NCBI GenBank assembly: GCA_023439605.1
Contig: JAEXNS010000045.1
Span: 1 to 8,714 of the forward strand
Origin: Bacillota bacterium
GTDB taxonomy: Bacteria > Bacillota > Clostridia > Oscillospirales > Ruminococcaceae
Direction: 5' to 3'
Length of the DNA: 8,714 nucleotides
The notes under the pieces are model-generated. The model made no database searches, was not told where the DNA came from, and was given only the letters and a program-made list of their open reading frames with translations. Positions 1 through 6,861 of this stretch are shown here, piece by piece (position 1 is the stretch's first letter; the number at the start of each line of letters is the position of its first letter). The position numbers and the translations under genes were made by a program.

Positions 1-354
1 GTGTTCATAAGAGATAAAAGGTGCCATTCTGCCAGAAAAAATAGAAGTTAATGGTAAAGGCATTTTTTCTTTTTCTATAAGTTTTATTAATTCATAGGTT
101 AAAATAGAACCTAAACTATGTCCAAAAAAAGCGTATTGCGAATCACATATTATGTCTTTTATGCTATCAAAAAGAAAACTTACACATTTGCTGGTATTGT
201 TTATTGGTTTTTCTTTAATAAGCTTTCCTCTCCCAGGTAATTCGAGTGGAATAGGGTTTATAAGAGAGCCATCTAAAAATCTTTTAAAGCTCATATATCC
301 CATTGCCGAACCTCCAGCATGTGGCAAAAAAAATAAATTTACTTTATTACTCAT
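1..354 (-). CDS. Type II thioesterase (GrsT/TEII family), N-terminal part, cut by window edge
   Basis: This is an alpha/beta-hydrolase thioesterase of the type that removes wrong or stalled acyl groups from carrier proteins in PKS/NRPS systems; it would act in the cytoplasm. I translated 118 codons from ATG 354-352 to the window edge without a stop. Seen: an early LPHAGGS segment (residues 10-16), the ELPGRG segment (38-43) and the nucleophile elbow GHSLG (78-82, Ser80), all in the order typical of TEII proteins. The family is usually about 230-260 residues, so roughly half is present, and the catalytic Asp and His lie outside the window. Its ATG overlaps the ACP stop by one base (TAATG), so it is translationally coupled to the carrier protein. 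That pairing supports an editing or release role on this ACP or on larger synthases outside the window. Confidence 0.9.
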   Translation of the reverse strand, partial: MSNKVNLFFLPHAGGSAMGYMSFKRFLDGSLINPIPLELPGRGKLIKEKPINNTSKCVSFLFDSIKDIICDSQYAFFGHSLGSILTYELIKLIEKEKMPLPLTSIFSGRMAPFISYEH

Positions 355-599
355 TACGCTGGAATACCTTCATTATTTAATAAGTGGAACATGTCACCAA
401 TGTTATTTATTGTTGCGATAGAAGATAATGGGACCTCTAGTTTGTATATACCATTTAAATAAATTCCTAAACTGAATAGACCTAATGAATCCATCATTAG
501 ATCGGAATACAAATCAGTATTTTCATGTATCTCATCAGCTTCCATTCCTACATATTCAGATATATTTTTGGCAAATTCTTTCCATGATAAATTGTTCAT
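354..599 (-). CDS. Stand-alone acyl carrier protein
   Basis: An 81-residue carrier protein of normal ACP length. The 4'-phosphopantetheine attachment site is seen as M-D-S-L-G with Ser38 as the modified residue, preceded by an acidic stretch (ENTDLYSDL, 26-34) and followed by the hydrophobic helix II/III region. The core shape (amphipathic helix, acidic loop, DSL) is typical. AGGAG at 612-608 sits 8 nt before the ATG. The gene lies 27 nt after the acyl ligase and overlaps the type II thioesterase by 1 nt, so it is plausibly the substrate of both. The sequence after DSL (GLFSLGIYLN) differs from housekeeping AcpP, which often has DSLDxVEL, so this is probably a pathway-specific ACP. It could equally be a peptidyl carrier protein; the small size and acidic character favour ACP. 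Confidence 0.9.
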   Translation of the reverse strand: MNNLSWKEFAKNISEYVGMEADEIHENTDLYSDLMMDSLGLFSLGIYLNGIYKLEVPLSSIATINNIGDMFHLLNNEGIPA

Positions 600-626
600 A
601 TTAAAAACTCCTTTTTATAATATTTT

Positions 627-2180
627 TTATTTGTTTCTTAAAAATTTATACTGTACTTTTCCAATATCATGAGGGATGTTATCAGTTAAAATAATTTTAT
701 CTGGTAATTTATATGATGAAAGTTTTCCATCAAAATACCTTGCGAGTTCTCCACGAGTAATTTTTTCATTTGCTATTGTTTGTATATATGCAAGTATTTG
801 TTGTCCAATAACAGGGTGGTCTTCACTTGTTATGGCTATAGCTTCAATTTTAGGATGAGTAAGCAAGAAAGCTTCGACTTCTTCAGCGTGTACTAGGTTG
901 GCACCTCTTTTTATTATTCTTTTACTTCTACCTATGAATCTAATACGTCCATCAGATAATCTTTTTACTAAATCACCAGTATAAAACCAGCGTTTATCAT
1001 CAATTATTTTTACTTTCAAAATACTTTCTGCTTCGTTGTTGTAGTAATTAAATATAACTGCTGCAGTATATATGAATAATTCACCAATATCGTCAACATC
1101 AACTTCATCATTATCTTGATTTAAAACTTTTATTTCTGTAAAAGGTAAGCATCTAAAGTCACTAGGGTCATAAGGATAATCATGTTTTGAATCCCATACA
1201 ACCATGGTTGCGGTTTCAGAAGAACCAATTACGTTTATAACTCTAATGTTTAGTTTATCAACAAATATTTCAGCAATTTCTCTAGGTAAAACTTCACCAG
1301 CAAAATAACAAATTCTAACACTGCTCAAATCGTATTCGTAGAAGTTTGGTGCAGAAAGCAGTATTTTTGCTAATGTTGAAGTTAATTGGATTACGGTTAT
1401 TTTTTTATTTTGAACGGTTTCTAAGAAGTTTATAGGATCGAATTTTGGTTGGTATAAAACTGTGCCACCCTTTACAACTACCTGCATACCCATTCCAAAA
1501 CCGCCTTGATGATATAGAGGCATACCTATCATCATAGTATCTTTTTCTGAAAACTCTAAATAATCTGAAATATCAACAATAGCATCATAGAAACCCTGAT
1601 ATGGTACGGAAAGTATTTTTGGATTCCCCGTACTTCCAGAAGTGCAAGCTAAGGACATTAAATGTTCTTCATCTGGGTTAAAAACATTTGAATTAATAGT
1701 TGAGTTTTCGTTAATAAAATCACTGTATAGAGTAAAGTTTTCATGTGGTAAAGTGATATCTTCATTATTTATAATTATATATTTTTGAATTTTTTCAAAC
1801 TGAGAATGTATATTTGTTAAAGTGTTTAGGATATTATTGTTTCTATATGAAACAGAAGCGAAACATAATTCGATGTCGGTATACTCCATTAATCGATTTA
1901 ATTCTAATTCTCCACTTTGAGGGTCAATAGGAACAGGTTGAGCACCTATTCTAATGGCAGCCCAATAAATTTTATACCATTCTAGAGAGTTGGGAATTAT
2001 TAGGCCTATTTTTTTGTTTTCAGTTATGCCGTTTTTTATCAATAAATTTGAAATAAGAGTAGTTTCATTTATGAAATCCTTATAACTTAAATTTTGATTA
2101 TCAATACAAATTAAAGTTTTGTCTGGATTTGATAAAGAATAGTTTTCTATAAGTTTATAAAAATTTTTGATTTTTTCCAT
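627..2180 (-). CDS. AMP-forming acyl-CoA / acyl-ACP ligase (ANL superfamily)
   Basis: The 517-residue protein activates a carboxylic acid as acyl-AMP with ATP and passes it to CoA or a phosphopantetheinyl carrier. Seen: the P-loop-like motif TSGSTGNPK (180-188), the IGSSETAT motif that closes the AMP pocket (318-325), YTGD (400-403, ribose-binding Asp403), the hinge GRSKRIIKRG (417-426), HAEEVE (431-436), and a C-terminal GKV with the probable catalytic Lys508. Both the large and the small swinging domain are complete. Length fits acyl-CoA synthetases and free-standing adenylation enzymes. GGGAGG (2191-2186) lies 5 nt before the ATG, 10 nt after the hydrolase stop. Being immediately upstream of the small ACP, it most likely loads that ACP (inference). 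The substrate cannot be read from the sequence. CoA is a possible alternative acceptor. Confidence 0.9.
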   Translation of the reverse strand: MEKIKNFYKLIENYSLSNPDKTLICIDNQNLSYKDFINETTLISNLLIKNGITENKKIGLIIPNSLEWYKIYWAAIRIGAQPVPIDPQSGELELNRLMEYTDIELCFASVSYRNNNILNTLTNIHSQFEKIQKYIIINNEDITLPHENFTLYSDFINENSTINSNVFNPDEEHLMSLACTSGSTGNPKILSVPYQGFYDAIVDISDYLEFSEKDTMMIGMPLYHQGGFGMGMQVVVKGGTVLYQPKFDPINFLETVQNKKITVIQLTSTLAKILLSAPNFYEYDLSSVRICYFAGEVLPREIAEIFVDKLNIRVINVIGSSETATMVVWDSKHDYPYDPSDFRCLPFTEIKVLNQDNDEVDVDDIGELFIYTAAVIFNYYNNEAESILKVKIIDDKRWFYTGDLVKRLSDGRIRFIGRSKRIIKRGANLVHAEEVEAFLLTHPKIEAIAITSEDHPVIGQQILAYIQTIANEKITRGELARYFDGKLSSYKLPDKIILTDNIPHDIGKVQYKFLRNK

Positions 2181-2190
2181 TTTAGCCTCC

Positions 2191-3324
2191 CTAATTTAAA
2201 TGTTCTTGTATCCAGTCTGCAGTAAGGTGTTTTAACCAATGCATTTGTTCTCCAACAGGCATAGTGTGAGTTATTGAATCCTTTCCAGAAAAAACAGGTT
2301 GTTCTTCAATAATGATTTTTTCTTTTTCACCTAAAGTTTTATCAAAAATAGCATTTGCTTCAGCTATTCCCATCCAATTATCATGATTTCCATGAATCAT
2401 TAAATAGCAAGATTCGATAAATCCTTCTTGTAATATACTCATTTCTTTGTAATAATCTTCATTTTTATCAAGTTTACCTATTTGATAATCTGCCCATGTT
2501 CCATGTTTCATCCATTTTGGTAAAGCTTTTTCAGGTATTTCATTTATGAAAAGAGGAAATAAATTTACACAACATTTAATGGATTTATTTTTTGCAGCTG
2601 CTCTATAAGCGTAACCGCCTCCCATACATAAACCAAGTGTACAAAGTTTGCTATTATCTATATATTCTAAATTGCTTATAAATTCAAAAATTTTTTCAAA
2701 AGCCAGTTCTATTTCATCTGCACGACACTTTATATCATAATCAAATAAAGAACTGCCTGTTCCAGGCATGTCTGGAGTCAATACTGCAATACCTCTTGCA
2801 ACCAGTTGAGTTGCAAGTGTATTTAATTCCTCCTTACAACTTCCAAGTCCGCCAAATATCATAGTGCAAGCATATGGTTTTTTAAATATATTTTCATCTG
2901 GAAGGTGTAAATATGAAGGTATAAAAACATTGTCTCTAAATGGTATATTAAAGGAGTGTACCTTATTTGTATAATTTGCTACTGCTTTTGAATAGGTTGT
3001 TGAGAGCTGTTCATAAATACTTTTCTTTTTTGGAATATCTTCAGAATTTATTAAATAACAAGCATAATAACATTGTGTAGCTAATGTATAGTATTCTTTT
3101 GCAGAAACTTTGTTGTTTTTACTTGCTGATTTTTCTGCAAGCTCAACAAATCTATCGGCTTTATTTTGCCAAGAACTACACCATGCATTTTCAAGTGCTT
3201 TTGAACTGATTAATGGAACTTTTTCTACTTCTCTTAAAACAAACTCTAAATCTATAGGATTTACTCCATAAATTAAAGCTCTAGTTATAACTGGATTCAA
3301 TAAATTTCTTACTGACCATTCCAT
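2191..3324 (-). CDS. Alpha/beta hydrolase, FrsA/Ayg1/DHPON-hydrolase-like, with Cys at the nucleophile position
   Basis: A 377-residue protein with a helical N-terminal region (about 1-125) and an alpha/beta-hydrolase core (about 126-377). This layout matches the FrsA/DUF1100 group, which includes 2,6-dihydroxypseudooxynicotine hydrolase and the fungal polyketide-shortening enzyme Ayg1. Seen: the oxyanion strand FGGLGSCKEE (157-166), the strand-turn TPDMPGTGSS (183-192), the nucleophile elbow G-L-C-M-G-G (231-236) with Cys233 where Ser is usual, HGNHD (311-315) with probable catalytic Asp315, and His353 as the likely base; the terminal TADWIQEHL matches the family's end. Known relatives cleave C-C or ester bonds. 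Next to a ketosynthase a chain-cleaving, releasing or acyl-transfer role is plausible, but the reaction is not known. AAGAGGTG (3340-3333) is 8 nt before the ATG. Confidence 0.8.
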   Translation of the reverse strand: MEWSVRNLLNPVITRALIYGVNPIDLEFVLREVEKVPLISSKALENAWCSSWQNKADRFVELAEKSASKNNKVSAKEYYTLATQCYYACYLINSEDIPKKKSIYEQLSTTYSKAVANYTNKVHSFNIPFRDNVFIPSYLHLPDENIFKKPYACTMIFGGLGSCKEELNTLATQLVARGIAVLTPDMPGTGSSLFDYDIKCRADEIELAFEKIFEFISNLEYIDNSKLCTLGLCMGGGYAYRAAAKNKSIKCCVNLFPLFINEIPEKALPKWMKHGTWADYQIGKLDKNEDYYKEMSILQEGFIESCYLMIHGNHDNWMGIAEANAIFDKTLGEKEKIIIEEQPVFSGKDSITHTMPVGEQMHWLKHLTADWIQEHLN

Positions 3325-3340
3325 AAGTATAACACCTCTT

Positions 3341-3691
3341 TTATTTTTCTATATATCTCCAAGAGTTTTCTCTTGATGTTTCAGTTATTCCCATGTATAT
3401 TCGCTTTGGATCCACTTTTGTAAAGTTTACCAAAATGTCCATTATGTTATCAAATAATAGATTGTGCGTATCTAAAGAGTTATTGTCATTATTTACGTAT
3501 TTTATATTGACATAAAAAGCTGTATCATTTGAGCTGTTAATATAAACTTCAGATTTTTTATAAATTATCATAATTGCAGGAATTGGTTTGTTTATAATTT
3601 CAGCAATTTTATTTGTTATTTTAGATATAAATTCATTATAATTTTCTTTTTTTTCGAAAGAATAATTTGAGTTAATTTGAATTACAGGCAT
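3341..3691 (-). CDS. MIF-superfamily tautomerase-like protein
   Basis: This 116-residue protein has the length and layout of macrophage-migration-inhibitory-factor/phenylpyruvate tautomerases. Seen: MPVIQI at the start, leaving an N-terminal Pro (the catalytic base in this superfamily) after Met removal; NKP at 34-36, matching the conserved active-site Lys-Pro of MIF; and DPKRIYMGI (94-102), matching the conserved DxxRxYINx segment, with Tyr99 kept but the usual Asn replaced by Gly101. The central SIG segment is not recognisable, so it is a divergent member. Superfamily members catalyse keto-enol tautomerisation, and some do hydratase, decarboxylase or dehalogenase chemistry. Here it starts 2 nt after the ketosynthase stop, with AGGAGA (3706-3701) inside the end of that gene, so it is made with the ketosynthase. 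Acting on a beta-keto or unsaturated acyl intermediate is inference. Confidence 0.72.
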   Translation of the reverse strand: MPVIQINSNYSFEKKENYNEFISKITNKIAEIINKPIPAIMIIYKKSEVYINSSNDTAFYVNIKYVNNDNNSLDTHNLLFDNIMDILVNFTKVDPKRIYMGITETSRENSWRYIEK

Positions 3692-3693
3692 AT

Positions 3694-4920
3694 TTATTGT
3701 TCTCCTATATATTTCTTATATACTATAGTAGAATTATGTCCACCAAATCCAAATGAATTTGATAAAGCGACATCTACATTTTGATTTCTTGATTTATTTG
3801 GAACATAATCTAAATCTAATTCAGGGTCTGGTGTATTGTAATTTATGGTGGGTGTTATTATTCCGTGTTTAATAGAAAGAATGGTTGTGATACCCTCTAA
3901 AACACCAGCAGCGGCTAGTGTATGACCAATCATTGATTTAGTTGATGAAACAGGAATAGAATAAGCTTTATCTTTAAAAACTTTTTTTATAGCACTTGTT
4001 TCATATTTATCATTTAAATAAGTAGATGTACCATGTGCATTTATATAGTCAATTGACTCAAATGATAGGTTAGCATTTGCTATAGCTATTTCCATTGATT
4101 TTGCCATGCCTTCACCATCTTCTTTAGGTGCAGTTATATCTCCAGCTTCACTAGTAATTGAGTACCCAGCGATTTCACAGTATATATTAGCATTTCTTTT
4201 TAATGCACTTGCTTCCGATTCTATAACCAATGTACCAGCACCTTCGCCCATTACAAATCCATCTCTAGTTTGATCAAATGGTCTAGATGCGGTTAGCGGA
4301 TGTTCGTTATTAACCGACATAGCCATAATTTGGTTGAAACTGTATACTTGTTCGTTATGTACAGATGAACCCACCCCACCTACTATAACTACATCACATA
4401 ACCCACTTTCTATAAAAGAACATCCAACAGCTATGGCATAAGCTGCTGAAGCACATGCTGTAGATAAGTTAAAACTAGGACCTTCAATTTTATGTTGAAT
4501 AGCGACCCATGCAGCAGGGGCATTAGGCATAGTTTTTACTGATATATGACTTAAGGATTCCGCTCTTTCATTTTCATCAAAAGAAGTATCTATAACACCT
4601 ATTACTATGCCAACTTTACTTTTATCTATAGATTCAAAATCAAGTTTTGAATCTTCAATTGCTTGATTTGAAGCTAGTAAGGACATGCGTGTAGAACGTG
4701 ACATTTGTTTTTTTTGTCTTTTTGAAATATATTTTTGTGCTTCATTTTCAAATTCATCATTTACTTGTGCAGCTATTAAAGTATCAAGGTTTTCAGTGCT
4801 TATTTTGGTGATTTTAGTAACTCCAGAAACACCATTTACAAGGTTTTCCCACATATCATTTACATTATTACCAAGTGAACAAACAGCACCTAATCCAGTA
4901 ACAACAACTTTCTTTTTCAT
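3694..4920 (-). CDS. Beta-ketoacyl-ACP synthase, FabF/KAS II type
   Basis: A full-length 408-residue condensing enzyme, which joins an acyl chain to malonyl-ACP by decarboxylative Claisen condensation. Seen: the start VVVTGLGAVCSLG (5-17), the nucleophile in STACASA with Cys156, the first His in NAHGTST (His296), the conserved Lys328 in SSTKS, the second His in MIGHTLAAAG (His333), and the glycine-rich gate loop GFGGHN (391-396). The Cys-His-His triad is intact, so it is a true elongating KS and neither a chain-length factor nor a Gln-type decarboxylase. Length and motifs fit FabF. Its setting (ligase, dedicated ACP, HAD, crotonases) implies a specialised rather than housekeeping role. No chain-length-factor partner is visible. 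GAGGTGAT (4933-4926) precedes the ATG and contains the stop codon of the upstream gene. Confidence 0.95.
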   Translation of the reverse strand: MKKKVVVTGLGAVCSLGNNVNDMWENLVNGVSGVTKITKISTENLDTLIAAQVNDEFENEAQKYISKRQKKQMSRSTRMSLLASNQAIEDSKLDFESIDKSKVGIVIGVIDTSFDENERAESLSHISVKTMPNAPAAWVAIQHKIEGPSFNLSTACASAAYAIAVGCSFIESGLCDVVIVGGVGSSVHNEQVYSFNQIMAMSVNNEHPLTASRPFDQTRDGFVMGEGAGTLVIESEASALKRNANIYCEIAGYSITSEAGDITAPKEDGEGMAKSMEIAIANANLSFESIDYINAHGTSTYLNDKYETSAIKKVFKDKAYSIPVSSTKSMIGHTLAAAGVLEGITTILSIKHGIITPTINYNTPDPELDLDYVPNKSRNQNVDVALSNSFGFGGHNSTIVYKKYIGEQ

Positions 4921-4926
4921 TAAAAA

Positions 4927-6063
4927 TCACCTCAAATTCATATTTGTAAGTACATGTGATAAATCATAGTTTTCATATAGTGTAAATTGGGATTTAGATG
5001 AAAACTCTTTAAACATAGAATTTAATTTTTCATAGTTTAACTTTGATAGTTTTTCAGATATATGTTCCTTGAAACTCAATACATCCGAAATAGCATCAGT
5101 AATTAGCTCAAAACTTATAGATGAATTGATCATTAAATATGATATTTCATTAAATAACAAACCATATAAACTTTGCTCAAAGTCTTCAATTGATATATCA
5201 TATAATACTTTTTTATCACGGCTAATATAATTTTCAAACTGTTCCATTAAATTTATTTCAATTTTATTTTCAATTGATAATATATATGAAAACGGCTTAT
5301 TAAATTCAAAAAACAACTCTTTATATCTTTTAGTATTAAAGTTATCTAGACTTTGTTTTATTATTTCTAGGCCTACGGCATCGACTGTTTCAAAAAGTCC
5401 AAAATTTAAAATTCGTTCTTTTATGAATTTTTCTATTTGAGAGAGTGATAAGTTTGTAGTGTAGCTAATATAATAAGCATGTGAAACAAGAATTGATATT
5501 ACTTTGTTTAGAAACATATTAAATTTTGTTTCAAAAATAATATATTCTTTATTAATATCTGCCTTTATGAAGTTGGATGCAAATTTTATTGTGTCTTCAG
5601 AAGTTTCATTTAATAAATTAATCTCTACGAAGTTACTAAACATAACGGGGAAGAAAAAATGTAGACCAATACATCTTTCTTTTATGCTACAATTTTCAAA
5701 TATTTTAGTTAGTGGAATAGAAGATGTATTTGTAGATAAAATACAATTTTCTGAAACTAATTTTTCTAAATCCTCAAAAAGAATTTGCTTTAATGTACAG
5801 TCTTCTGTTATGGTTTCAATTACTATATCTGAATTTTGTACATCTGAAATATTTGATGAAATTTTTATTGAAGACTTCTTCGTATTATATTCGTCCTTGG
5901 AAATTAATTTTCGCTTAAGCATTTTTGATAGTTTTTTTTCTATTTGAATATTTAGTTCCTTTACATTACTTCTACAAATAACTGTAATATTATTATTTGT
6001 ATCAAATAAAGAGCTTAAGATTTCATTTCCCATTTTTCCGCCACCAATTATGGATATATTCAT
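4927..6063 (-). CDS. 3-hydroxyacyl-CoA dehydrogenase family protein
   Basis: A 378-residue NAD(P)-dependent oxidoreductase of the 3-hydroxyacyl-CoA dehydrogenase (HAD) fold. Seen: the Rossmann motif IGGGKMG (6-12), VIETITED (81-88), NTSS (112-115), GLHFFFP (133-139) with the catalytic-type His135, FVE (145-147), and Asn186 in the FLNK segment where the family has NR. GLFETVDAVGLEI (222-234) is the conserved start of the C-terminal helical domain. The protein is longer than the roughly 280-residue Hbd/PaaH enzymes. Residues about 295-375 look like a second, weakly conserved 3HCDH C-terminal domain, as in FadB. In an operon with a KS and ACP it may reduce a beta-ketoacyl thioester in place of FabG, or oxidise a hydroxyacyl-ACP as the FkbK/ZmaG proteins do in extender-unit synthesis; I cannot choose between these. 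An AAGGA sequence (6080-6076) stands 12 nt before the ATG. Confidence 0.85.
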   Translation of the reverse strand: MNISIIGGGKMGNEILSSLFDTNNNITVICRSNVKELNIQIEKKLSKMLKRKLISKDEYNTKKSSIKISSNISDVQNSDIVIETITEDCTLKQILFEDLEKLVSENCILSTNTSSIPLTKIFENCSIKERCIGLHFFFPVMFSNFVEINLLNETSEDTIKFASNFIKADINKEYIIFETKFNMFLNKVISILVSHAYYISYTTNLSLSQIEKFIKERILNFGLFETVDAVGLEIIKQSLDNFNTKRYKELFFEFNKPFSYILSIENKIEINLMEQFENYISRDKKVLYDISIEDFEQSLYGLLFNEISYLMINSSISFELITDAISDVLSFKEHISEKLSKLNYEKLNSMFKEFSSKSQFTLYENYDLSHVLTNMNLR

Positions 6064-6164
6064 TCTAAATTCACATCCTTATAATATTGAATTTTTGTTA
6101 TAATTTAGCGGATGAAGGTTATAAATTTTTCGTTTGTATTGACCTTCGGGTATATATCTTTGAG
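6064..6164 (-). other. Intergenic gap between the second crotonase and the HAD gene
   Basis: These 101 nt are the longest non-coding stretch in the window and split the operon into two halves. I see no coding continuation of the crotonase in another frame, no strong terminator hairpin and no T-tract. The only notable items are a weak promoter candidate and the SD of the HAD gene at its low-coordinate end. Confidence 0.6.
6097..6125 (-). promoter_or_regulatory. Weak sigma-A-like promoter candidate ahead of the HAD gene
   Basis: On the minus strand TTTATA (6125-6120, 4 of 6 to TTGACA) is followed after exactly 17 nt by TATAAC (6102-6097, 5 of 6 to TATAAT). A start near 6090 would give a leader of about 27 nt. 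In DNA this AT-rich, matches of this quality arise often by chance, so it is only a candidate for an internal promoter. Confidence 0.2.
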
Positions 6165-6857
6165 TTATGAATGTGTGTGAATATTTACGAAATTTTCTAT
6201 ATATTTAGAAATCATTTTTTTATCATAAAAATCATGATTTTCATATATATAATTAATTAATCTTATCGAAATTTCAACACTTTCCTTTTTTTCTGTTAAC
6301 AAATCTATAAGACAACATTCATATGCTTCTGTTGGGTTAATAAATTCTCCACTGAATATTAAGTTTATAGTTTGTGAAAATCCGCTAAGTTCAAAAGTTC
6401 TAAGAATTCCTCCCAAAGCAGGTAAGATACCAAAAGTTGTTTCAGGTAAACCTAATGTTGCTTTTCTTTCACAAATTCTAATATGGCTATTTAATGCAAT
6501 TTCAAAACCTGAACCTATACAAAACCCCCTAATTGCACTTATAACTGGAAAATTAAAATTTTCAAGTGAAGTTAAGCTTTTTTTATAACTTACATGGTCG
6601 AGGGGAAGATTATCTTCATTTACACTCTGTACACTACTGTTGTCCATGGTATTAAAAAGCATGTCAACATCTGCACCAACGCTAAAATGACGTTTTTCTG
6701 TTGTTATTATTAAGCCTTTTAGATTTTTTTCTACCTCATTATCTAAAATATAAAAAAAATCATTTAAAAAATCTGTGGTCATTTTATTAGATAAAGATGT
6801 GTTCATAAATATGAAACCTATATCATTTTCTTTTTTGTATATAATTTCTTTATCCAT
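6165..6857 (-). CDS. Crotonase-family enoyl-CoA hydratase-like protein (second intact copy)
   Basis: A 230-residue crotonase-fold protein starting at ATG 6857; GGAAAG (6871-6866) lies 8 nt upstream. A GTG at 6890 is in frame but has no SD and would overlap the preceding gene, so I prefer the ATG. Seen (ATG numbering): HFSVGAD (57-63, first oxyanion-hole strand), RGFCIGSG (110-117, second oxyanion-hole glycines), FEIAL with Glu119 and GLPE with Glu139. These are the two acidic positions used by enoyl-CoA hydratases to add or remove water, so dehydratase/hydratase activity is plausible. The C-terminal helical part is about 30 residues shorter than the usual 260-residue family member. It resembles the protein encoded at 7920-8630 and follows the degenerate crotonase by 4 nt. 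Confidence 0.87.
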   Translation of the reverse strand: MDKEIIYKKENDIGFIFMNTSLSNKMTTDFLNDFFYILDNEVEKNLKGLIITTEKRHFSVGADVDMLFNTMDNSSVQSVNEDNLPLDHVSYKKSLTSLENFNFPVISAIRGFCIGSGFEIALNSHIRICERKATLGLPETTFGILPALGGILRTFELSGFSQTINLIFSGEFINPTEAYECCLIDLLTEKKESVEISIRLINYIYENHDFYDKKMISKYIENFVNIHTHS

Positions 6858-6861
6858 AATA

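Noticed and set aside
5504..5947. A 147-codon plus-strand open frame opposite the HAD gene, and shorter plus-strand frames elsewhere (152-421, 676-858, 4685-4969, 8050-8358)
   Set aside because: Each lies opposite a minus-strand gene with clear family motifs, and none shows a recognisable domain or a good ribosome binding site. They are shadows of the real genes.
6114..6147. Inverted repeat GAAGGT/ACCTTC in the 101-nt gap as a terminator or operator
   Set aside because: The arms are only 6 bp with a 22-nt loop and no following T-tract. Such a match is easily due to chance.
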